From positions 211,822-275,821 of the forward strand of contig NC_019963.1 in the NCBI RefSeq assembly GCF_000230735.2: 64,000 bases of DNA. The letters run 5' to 3'. The notes below the pieces were generated by a model that saw nothing but the letters and a program-made list of their open reading frames with translations, did not search any database and was not told the origin of the DNA. Every line of letters starts with the position of its first letter. Positions within the stretch are counted from its first letter, which is position 1. The DNA comes from Natrinema pellirubrum DSM 15624. Lineage in GTDB: Archaea > Halobacteriota > Halobacteria > Halobacteriales > Natrialbaceae. Below, one piece after another: positions 57,825 to 64,000 of this stretch. The position numbers and the translations under genes were made by a program.

Positions 57825-57907
57825 CGGATTTCTCTGACTGGTAGTTACAACGATATCTAATCAGACGACGGTACACTCTGCTAACCTAGAACGGATGCGA
57901 GCCCATC

Positions 57908-58834
57908 ACGAACGGTGAACCCGCCGACACAGCTATCGTCACCGGACCCAGCGGCGCCGGCAAGACGTGCATCTCGCAATTCGTCACCGAACGCCTACGT
58001 GAGGAGGTGCTCGACGTCGAGGCCACCTACGTCAACTGCTGGCGTAACTACACCCGATTTCGGACGCTCTACCAGATCCTCGACGACCTCGGCGCGACCA
58101 TCGACATCCACCGGCAGTCGACGCCCCACGACGAACTGGTTGATCGCCTCCAGCAGCATGACGGCCCGCGAACCGTCGTCATCCTTGATGAGGTCGACCA
58201 GCTCGAAGACCCCAGCGTCATCTACGACCTCCACAGCCTCCCTCAGTTCGCGATCATCTGCATCGCGAACAAGGAAGAGGAGCTGTTCAGCCGCATCGAC
58301 GACCGCCTCGTGAGCCGGCTGCGCTCCAGCGAACACGTCCGGATGGACAAGTACCACGACGAGCAGCTGTACGACATCCTGAGTGCGCGGGCGAAGTGGG
58401 GACTCGATGAGGACGTCATCACCGACGACCAGCTCTACCGGATCGCCGACGCGGCCGCCGGCGACGCCCGCCTCGCAATCGGCATCCTCCGAACGGCCGC
58501 CGGCAAGGCCGATCGCGAGAATCACGAGCGCATCACCGACGACATCCTCCTGGACTCCGCAGAGGATGCTCGGGCCCAAATCAAGCAGAAGAGCCTCGAC
58601 TCGCTCACCCCCCATCAGCGGGTTGTCTACGACATCGTTCGCGAGCACGGCCCGGTCGGGCCGAGCGAGATCCACGAGCGCTACTCCGAGGACGTCGATG
58701 ACCCACGGACGAAGCGGACTATCCGCACGTACCTCTCGAAGATGGAGCAGTACAACCTCCTCGAGGCGGAAGGGACGAGCCGAGACCGAGAGTACTCGCT
58801 CGTCGATTCGGCAGCTGCGTCGCCGATGCAGTGA
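57908..58834 (+). pseudogene. orc1: Orc1/Cdc6 replication initiator, C-terminal fragment
   Basis: The rest of the initiator: Walker A VTGPSGAGKTCISQF directly after the break, Walker B TVVILDEVDQLED, sensor 1 FAIICIANKEE, sensor 2 DARLAIGILRTAAG, and a C-terminal winged-helix domain (TPHQRVVYDIVREHGPVGPSEIHERY, quoted in part: SEIHERY). An ATG at 58007 could restart translation, but the product would lack the P-loop. With the 34 N-terminal codons the intact protein would be 342 residues, a normal size. As it stands the AAA+ ATPase is inactivated, so any nearby origin must use another Orc. Confidence 0.9.
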
Positions 58835-58852
58835 CCGTGACCCCGTCAGCTA

Positions 58853-59539
58853 TCAGGAACTGAACTCGCCGAGGCCCGATTGCTCGTGGTCCAGCGGGTC
58901 GATGACCTGAGGATCGTCGTTGCCAGGGTTGTTGACCCGCGTCGAGATCTCGTAGGCGTCCAGATCGTCCTTCGGATACGGCTGGCACAGTTCCTTGCGG
59001 GTGTCCGGGTCTGCGGTGAGCCAGTCAGATTCCGCGTCCTGCGGGAGGACGACCGGCATCCGGTCGTGGATTGAGTTCATCAGGTCGTTCGGCTCCGTCG
59101 TGAGAATCGTGACGCACGAGATCCTCTCGTCGTCGCTTTCCCAGACGTCCCAGAGCCCGGCCATCGCGAATACGGGGTCGTCCTCCCGGTAAATCCGGTA
59201 GGGCTGCTTCGACCCGCCGTTCGGCGATTTCCATTCGTAGAACCCTGACGAGGGGACGAGGCAGGGACGTGATTCCCACGCCCGCTCGAAGACGCGTTTC
59301 TCGTCGGCAGTCTCGGAGCGAGCGTTGATGATGCCCTCCTCGGCTTCGTCCGCCCAGAACGGAATCAGCCCCCAGTGGTAGGCGTCGATCTCGTCGGAAG
59401 CCTCGTTCGTGATGATGTGGAGGTCGTCGCCAGGCGCGATGTTGTATCGAGGTGTGTACCCGCCGTCCGCGACGACCTCGGCGTCGAAGCGAGCCTCGAG
59501 GTCGGCCTGGTCGATGAAAAGCGAGTTTCGGCCACACAT
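58853..59539 (-). CDS. SRAP domain protein (HMCES/YedK-like)
   Basis: A 228-residue SOS-response-associated peptidase family protein that crosslinks to abasic sites in single-stranded DNA through its N-terminal cysteine. The ATG at 59539 gives MCGRNSLF, placing the catalytic Cys at position 2 after Met removal. An upstream ATG at 59569 would bury it and is rejected. Other hallmarks are RYNIAPGDDLHII, WGLIPFWADEAEEGIINARSE (quoted in part), CLVPSSGFYEWK and the active-site His in IHDRMPVVLP. All catalytic residues are present. It is convergent with the orc1 remnant. Confidence 0.93.
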   Translation of the reverse strand: MCGRNSLFIDQADLEARFDAEVVADGGYTPRYNIAPGDDLHIITNEASDEIDAYHWGLIPFWADEAEEGIINARSETADEKRVFERAWESRPCLVPSSGFYEWKSPNGGSKQPYRIYREDDPVFAMAGLWDVWESDDERISCVTILTTEPNDLMNSIHDRMPVVLPQDAESDWLTADPDTRKELCQPYPKDDLDAYEISTRVNNPGNDDPQVIDPLDHEQSGLGEFSS

Positions 59540-59604
59540 ACATCCGGGTCCGGCCGGGAGAGTATTCAACGTATCTGGAAATGTGAACGGCTCTGAATCG
59601 TCGA

Positions 59605-60195
59605 TTAGAGCTCGGTCGGTGGCAGAAGATCACAGAGAACAGGTGCTTGGTCAAGAAGTGCGTCGAAGAGCCGTTCAGTCGGTCGATACAGCGCGTGGTG
59701 TTCATCGACAGTATAGGGCGTTTTCTCGTCGTCGGTGTGAGAGAGAAATCCGCTTTCGAGGAGTGGAGCAAGGGTGGTATCCAACGCAGTTCCGGAACGA
59801 CCAGATTCGGCTTCAAGAGTGTGTCGAGGGAACTCAGAAAGGAACCGCGTACAGCAACTCAGGACGTGAGCACGTCGATCAGCGAATAGTTCGTTGAGCG
59901 CAGTACGATGGGTGCGTGTCCAGTACTCGTCGAGTTTGACGTATGTGCGTACGATAGGGGAAAGCTCGTTCAAAGAACCTGTAGCATGGACGATGCCAAG
60001 GTCGTTGAGCGCATGTTGGTCTTTGGTGTCCAGAGACTCGCCGAGGGGATGGAGAACAGTTTGAAGCGCCTCGTGGTACCGCGAAGTGAGAAATTCCCCG
60101 GCAACAACGTGGGCGTTCACGATATTTCGAGTTGGGTGCATTGACTCGTGGTGATCGGGGTTTCGGTGGTCGACGTGGGTTCGTGGGTAGCTCAT
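59605..60195 (-). CDS. Hypothetical protein, 196 aa, possible winged helix
   Basis: Product not recognised. It is helical and histidine-rich at the start (TRTHVDHRNPDHHESMHPTRN in part). The C-terminal third (LAPLLESGFLSHTDDEKTPYTVDEHHALYRP, in part) has the strand-turn-strand look of a winged helix wing. It precedes the SRAP gene on the same strand and is divergent from the replication cassette to its right. It could be a regulator of that cassette; this is a guess from position. Confidence 0.65.
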   Translation of the reverse strand: MSYPRTHVDHRNPDHHESMHPTRNIVNAHVVAGEFLTSRYHEALQTVLHPLGESLDTKDQHALNDLGIVHATGSLNELSPIVRTYVKLDEYWTRTHRTALNELFADRRAHVLSCCTRFLSEFPRHTLEAESGRSGTALDTTLAPLLESGFLSHTDDEKTPYTVDEHHALYRPTERLFDALLDQAPVLCDLLPPTEL

Positions 60196-60463
60196 AGAGC
60201 ACCTCTTCCAACGTGGCGTTGAGCATTAACATTCCGAGCAGTCGAGAGGGTGCAGCTGTGAAGGTTTAACCAACACGCCGGCGTCAATACGGGCGGTTGT
60301 TGGTTAACACGGAGAACGCTGGATTCAGGAACTATTCTCGGAAACAGGATCCAAACGGAGACTACTCGGGACCGTACCGGGATTGGAGGGGATCTAGTCG
60401 AGTTCCCTGAAATGCGGAAGCGACACGCCGCGGCTTATCGGGAACGTAGACAACTAATCGAAT

Positions 60464-61408
60464 ATGGGAGAACACTCAACGTCGAACCGATTGGCGGTGG
60501 ACCAGCCGACACGGGGAGCCGACCGCAATCGGTCCCTCGCTGACCAGGCCGATCCGGCTACGGACGGGATGTTGTTGCCGTCACTCGGCGACGGCATCAC
60601 GCTGCTCGACGTCGAGGGAGGCCGCGGCGTCCCAATCCTGCAGTCGCTCGTACTCGACCATCTCCTCCTGCACGACGGGCCCGCCTTCTGGGTCGACGCA
60701 AATGGTCACGCGACGACGACGACACTCGCCCAGATCGCGCCCAGTCAACGGTTGCTCAACCGAATTCACGTCGCCCGCGGATTCACCGCCTACCAGCACT
60801 ACGGCGCCGTCTGTGATCTCCCGACGGCAGTGAACAAGTCGATCCAGATGTCTACCACCGACGCCGGGGCGACCGGTCGAGGGGGACCAAGTCGTGACGA
60901 GGACACGTCGCCCCACACGCCCGCCCTCATCGTCGCGCCGGCCGTCGACGCCCAGTACCGCGCCGACGATACCCTTGGCGAGACCCACGCAAAAACCCTC
61001 CAGGCCCGCACCCTTGCCCGGTTGGCGACCTACGCCGATGGGTACGACATCCCGGTGCTCGTTACGCGAAACGAGCGAAACGAATTCACCGAGCCAATTG
61101 CGACGGTCGCAGACCACCACCTGGAGTGCGAGCAGACGCGGATGGGGCCACGGGTCGTCGGCGAAGACTTCGAGATGCTCGTCTATCCCGTCGACGACGG
61201 CGCGTACTACCAGACGACGTTCGCGTACTGGCGGCAGCTGCTCGCGGCACGCGCCACGCAGGTCGACGTGGAACCGACGACGCCGGCGCCGTCGACGCCG
61301 ACTCCGGAGGGTGTCGGAACGGGCGTCACCGCTGACGGTGAGACGGTGGCGGCCACCGCGGATCCCTTGCTCGATGCGTGGACGGCGAGCGGTACAGGAG
61401 GCCGATAG
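60464..61408 (+). CDS. RecA-like fold protein of a plasmid-type PolB cassette, 314 aa
   Basis: I recognise the arrangement and not a named family. A core of about 200 residues reads like a RecA/KaiC-type fold: LLDVEGGRGVPILQSLVLDH at the P-loop position, GPAFWVDANGHA, then TPALIVAPAVDA at the Walker B position, and IPVLVTRNERNEF. No GKT/S is present, so ATP binding is doubtful. A low-complexity Thr/Pro/Ala linker forms the C-terminus. It is followed after 2 bp by a 101-aa gene and the PolB gene, making a three-gene operon, and may act as a polymerase accessory factor. Confidence 0.75.
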   Translation: MGEHSTSNRLAVDQPTRGADRNRSLADQADPATDGMLLPSLGDGITLLDVEGGRGVPILQSLVLDHLLLHDGPAFWVDANGHATTTTLAQIAPSQRLLNRIHVARGFTAYQHYGAVCDLPTAVNKSIQMSTTDAGATGRGGPSRDEDTSPHTPALIVAPAVDAQYRADDTLGETHAKTLQARTLARLATYADGYDIPVLVTRNERNEFTEPIATVADHHLECEQTRMGPRVVGEDFEMLVYPVDDGAYYQTTFAYWRQLLAARATQVDVEPTTPAPSTPTPEGVGTGVTADGETVAATADPLLDAWTASGTGGR

Positions 61409-61410
61409 CG

Positions 61411-61716
61411 ATGGGGCGCACGAACCCGACGTACCGGGATGCGCTCCGGGCCATCGAAGAGCGCTGGGCGGAGTTCCGGCGGGCACTGCGGCGTCGCGAC
61501 CAGCCGCGCTTCGACCGGCTGTTCGAGTACGCCCGCGAGCACGCCGACGCGAGCGGGCTGTTGAACCACCAGAACCCGCTGCTGCCGGCGCTGCTCAGCA
61601 TCGATCTCGAACAGGAGGCCCGCCTCGACGACCACGAAGAACGTCTCGAGGACCTCGAAGCCGCGGTCGCAACGAGCGATGACCAGGAGGCCGCCCCACC
61701 GGACGCGAACCCGTGA
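61411..61716 (+). CDS. Small helical protein of the PolB cassette, 101 aa
   Basis: A small helical, Arg/Glu-rich protein (YRDALRAIEERWAEFRRALRR, quoted in part, then FDRLFEYAREHADASGLL), with a coiled coil near residues 65-85. The ATG at 61411 has a strong ribosome binding site, AGGAGG at 61396-61401, which is uncommon in leaderless-prone haloarchaea and suggests internal translation in an operon. Its stop overlaps the GTG at the start of the polymerase gene. Function unknown, likely a partner of the polymerase or the preceding protein. Confidence 0.75.
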   Translation: MGRTNPTYRDALRAIEERWAEFRRALRRRDQPRFDRLFEYAREHADASGLLNHQNPLLPALLSIDLEQEARLDDHEERLEDLEAAVATSDDQEAAPPDANP

Positions 61717-61718
61717 CG

Positions 61719-63884
61719 ATGCCGTTCAGTATCGACTTTCTGGACGACGGCCGCGTCCTGGAGTGGGAGGCAACTGCCGACGGCGCCGTCGCGACCGAGC
61801 GCGATGACTACACCCCACGCTTCTACGTGGGCGCTCGCGACCCTGATGCCGACCTCGACCTCACGACGCTCCAGTCGGTGTACGACCAGCACCCGGACGT
61901 CGTCGCGACCGAACTGGTTGCGCGACGCCCCGGCTTTCGACGGGACGAGGAGGCCGTTCTCGCAGTCGACGTCGCCCACATCGATCGCGTCACTCCACTC
62001 GCCCGGCAAGCGCGTCAGCTGTCGGCCTATCCAGTCGGGGATCTCGCCTGCTTCAACGTCGACTTCTCGCGAGAGTTCCGGTACTGTCTGGAGACCGACG
62101 CCGATCCGACGCCGGCGAGCGAGCTGTCGACGCTCCGGCTCAGCGTCCCAGTGACCGAAACGAGCAACGACATCTATGGGGAGCTGTCCGTCGCCGGCGA
62201 CACCGTCACCGGCTCGCCGACGGATCTCCTGACCGCCGTCCAGGGGGCGCTCGACGCGCACGATCCGGACGTCCTGGTCTGCTCGACCAGCGAGATCGTC
62301 CCGACGCTGTACGAGATGGCGACGGACGCCGTCGTCGACGATTTCTCGCTGAGTCGGTGGCCGGACGTCGACTACCAGCAGCTCGCGAGCCGGTCGACGT
62401 ACTCGAGCTACGGCCGCGTCGGTCACTCCCCGGCGCGGTACAACGTGCCCGGCCGGGCGATTATCGACGAGTCGAACACGTTCTTCTACGGAGAGACGAA
62501 CCTCGACGGCGTCCTCGACCTCGTGTCGCGCTCGAAAAAGCCCGTCCAGGAGCTCGCGTGGGCGTCGATCGGGAACGTGCTCACGGCGATCCAGATCTGC
62601 GAGGCCCACGACCGCGGTGTCCTCGTCCCGTGGAACTCCTGGCGCCACGAGTTCTACAAGCCGATGGGGACGCTCCACGACGCCGACCGCGGCGGCTTTA
62701 TCTTCGCCCCCGAGGTCGGCCTCCACGAGAACGTCCACGAACTCGACTTCTCCTCGTTGTATCCGAACATCATCTGTACCCGGAACGTCTCGCCGGACGT
62801 CATCCGGTGTGACTGCCACAGCGACCGCGACGACGCCCCCGGCCTCGAGTACTCGATCTGCGACGACCGGGGCTACCTTGTCGACGTGCTACAGCCGATC
62901 ATCGACGCGCGCGACGAGATCAAGGCGGCCATCCGTCGCGAGAAGGAACGGGACGATCCCGATGAGGACCGGCTGGCGGAACTCGAGGGACGGTCGGGAG
63001 CGCTGAAGTGGATTCTCGTCGCCTGCTTCGGCTATCAAGGGTTCAGCAACGCGAAGTTCGGCCGCATCGAGTGCCACGAGGCGATTAATGCGTTCGCTCG
63101 CGAGATTCTGCTGACGGCGAAACAGCGGCTGGAAGCTGGCGGCTGGCGGGTCGTCCACGGCATCGTCGACTCCATCTGGGTGACGCCGGACCCCGACGTC
63201 GACGACGATGACCGCGAGGACCTCGAGACGCTCGCGACGGAGATCACGGAACGCGTCGAGATTCGGCTCGAACACGAAGCCCACTACGACTGGGTGGCGT
63301 TCGTGCCGCAGCGCGAGAGCGACGCCGGCGCGCTGACGAAGTACTTCGGGAAGGTCGCCGGCGACGACGACTTCAAAATCAGAGGTATCGAAGCCCGGCA
63401 GCGTTCGACCCCGCCGTTCATCGAGGACGTCCAGCGGGATTGTCTCGACCGGCTCGATGCCACGCGGTCACCGGACGCGGTACTCGGACGGCTCGAACGA
63501 GCTATCGACGAACTGCAGGCGGGCAACGTAGCAGTGGAGCGGCTCGTCGAACGGAACCGTGTCTCGAAGCCCCTAGAGGGGTACTCACAGAATACCCAGA
63601 ACGTGGCCGCCTTGAAGCGAGCCCGCGAGCAGGACCTGGCAGTCCACCCGGGCCAGGATATCGAGTACGTGGTTGTCGACGACGAGAAATCCTCGCGAGA
63701 CCGGGTCGCCCTCGCCCACGAGGAAATCGAGACCTACGACGCCTCGTACTACGAGACGCAGCTGGTTCGAGCGATTGAGAGCGTGCTGTTGCCGCTGGGG
63801 TGGGATCGTACAGATATTCGACGGAGACTCGCGGAGACACGAGAGGTGGAGCTGACGGAGTTTACAGCAGCCCGGAACGGATGA
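61719..63884 (+). CDS. polB: Divergent family-B DNA polymerase, plasmid type
   Basis: A 721-residue family-B polymerase. Motif A is ELDFSSLYPNII (about residues 340-351), the finger/motif B helix is KWILVACFGYQGFSNAKFG (about 430-448), and motif C is HGIVDSIWV (about 480-488). Motif C keeps the catalytic Asp-Ser but has Val where DTDS has its first Asp. The exonuclease region (CFNVDFSREFRYCLE, VLVCSTSEIVPTLYEM) lacks the usual DxE and NxxxFD acidic residues, so proofreading is probably lost. An in-frame GTG at 61713 overlapping the previous stop is an alternative start. It likely serves replication or translesion synthesis of the replicon. Confidence 0.88.
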   Translation: MPFSIDFLDDGRVLEWEATADGAVATERDDYTPRFYVGARDPDADLDLTTLQSVYDQHPDVVATELVARRPGFRRDEEAVLAVDVAHIDRVTPLARQARQLSAYPVGDLACFNVDFSREFRYCLETDADPTPASELSTLRLSVPVTETSNDIYGELSVAGDTVTGSPTDLLTAVQGALDAHDPDVLVCSTSEIVPTLYEMATDAVVDDFSLSRWPDVDYQQLASRSTYSSYGRVGHSPARYNVPGRAIIDESNTFFYGETNLDGVLDLVSRSKKPVQELAWASIGNVLTAIQICEAHDRGVLVPWNSWRHEFYKPMGTLHDADRGGFIFAPEVGLHENVHELDFSSLYPNIICTRNVSPDVIRCDCHSDRDDAPGLEYSICDDRGYLVDVLQPIIDARDEIKAAIRREKERDDPDEDRLAELEGRSGALKWILVACFGYQGFSNAKFGRIECHEAINAFAREILLTAKQRLEAGGWRVVHGIVDSIWVTPDPDVDDDDREDLETLATEITERVEIRLEHEAHYDWVAFVPQRESDAGALTKYFGKVAGDDDFKIRGIEARQRSTPPFIEDVQRDCLDRLDATRSPDAVLGRLERAIDELQAGNVAVERLVERNRVSKPLEGYSQNTQNVAALKRAREQDLAVHPGQDIEYVVVDDEKSSRDRVALAHEEIETYDASYYETQLVRAIESVLLPLGWDRTDIRRRLAETREVELTEFTAARNG

Positions 63885-63941
63885 GTAGTCTCAAATCTCT
63901 TCTGAGGTGAGCAAAATCACAAGTGGGCGACGAGGTCGATC

Positions 63942-63996
63942 CCATTCACACTCTGGGGGGTCCTGCTCTCTGGAACACCCCCCGGAGTGTGAATGG
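63942..63996. repeat. Long inverted repeat with G6T blocks, origin-recognition-box-like
   Basis: CCATTCACACTC-T-GGGGGGT at 63942-63961 is mirrored by ACCCCCC-G-GAGTGTGAATGG at 63977-63996: 19 of 20 positions pair across a 15-bp spacer. G-rich GGGGGT blocks next to a conserved half-site are the halophile-type hallmark of Orc-binding boxes. It follows the polymerase cassette, so a replication origin with its own orc gene may start just beyond the window. Confidence 0.55.
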
Positions 63997-64000
63997 AGAC

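Larger units (their letters stand above)
56273..57897 (-). mobile_element. IS4 family (ISH8-type) insertion sequence, complete, 1,625 bp
   Basis: Imperfect terminal inverted repeats: CATCTGTTCTAGTTTAG at the left, CATCCGTTCTAGGTTAG at the right read inward. Both begin CAT, as is usual for ISH8-type elements. A 10-bp target duplication CGAGCCCATC flanks it. The transposase lies on the minus strand. About 215 bp of non-coding sequence between the transposase stop and the left end contains two strong hairpins. It interrupts the orc1 gene after codon 34. Confidence 0.93.

Noticed and set aside
61326..62819. 497-codon open frame on the minus strand
   Set aside because: It lies opposite the PolB cassette, which has clear motifs; the minus frame is an antisense artefact of G+C-rich codon bias.

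Overview
The window is haloarchaeal DNA. The evidence is the very acidic predicted proteins (Asp/Glu-rich, Lys-poor), the G+C-rich codon use, archaeal families (TBP, Orc1/Cdc6, family-B DNA polymerase, RdfA, UPF0058) and halophile-type insertion sequences. I cannot name the genus. The mix of central-metabolism genes with a ParA-type ATPase, an Orc1/Cdc6 gene, a plasmid-type PolB cassette and an origin-like inverted repeat at the right edge suggests either a megaplasmid or a chromosome carrying an integrated replicon.

Left third (1-24.5 kb): mostly ordinary metabolism and stress genes. These are the N-terminal part of an AcnA-type aconitase, universal stress proteins, a CaCA cation exchanger, an rdfA/SMC-like pair, an extra TBP, isocitrate dehydrogenase, a second and shorter aconitase, a histone-deacetylase-family hydrolase, ZIP and FNT transporters, a malic enzyme and ilvD. 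Two intact IS copies sit here. An IS5/ISH1-type element (7806-8731) splits an HPP-USP gene and leaves an 8-bp target duplication. An IS6-type element (16131-16827) lies between genes, also with an 8-bp duplication.

Middle (24.5-35.5 kb): an A+T-rich island with a TnpB remnant, an SLC13/ArsB-type transporter, a ParA-like ATPase with a small partner and CTATTC repeat boxes on both sides, and two large leftward genes. Those two form an AddA/AddB-like pair: a UvrD-type helicase-nuclease, and an Fe-S PD-(D/E)XK nuclease with no visible Walker A motif.

Defence island (35.6-55.5 kb): a complete-looking BREX type 5 operon in the order brxA, brxC, brxB, second brxC, unknown 240-aa gene, pglX, 178-aa gene, pglZ, SNF2-type helicase. 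The AddAB-like pair is divergent from it. The pglX methyltransferase gene is cut in two by a roughly 150-bp MITE-like element (48051-48200) with 16-bp perfect inverted repeats. The element supplies the stop of the first half. It also supplies a start codon, and perhaps a TATA box, for the second half. The specificity part of pglX and the 178-aa gene are clearly richer in A+T than their neighbours, as if exchanged as a cassette.

Right end (55.6-64 kb): an Orc1/Cdc6 gene disrupted near its start by a 1,625-bp ISH8-type IS4 element with a 10-bp target duplication, a SRAP (HMCES/YedK-type) protein, an unknown protein, and a three-gene cassette ending in a divergent family-B DNA polymerase. A long inverted repeat containing G6T blocks, similar in style to haloarchaeal origin-recognition boxes, lies at 63942-63996.
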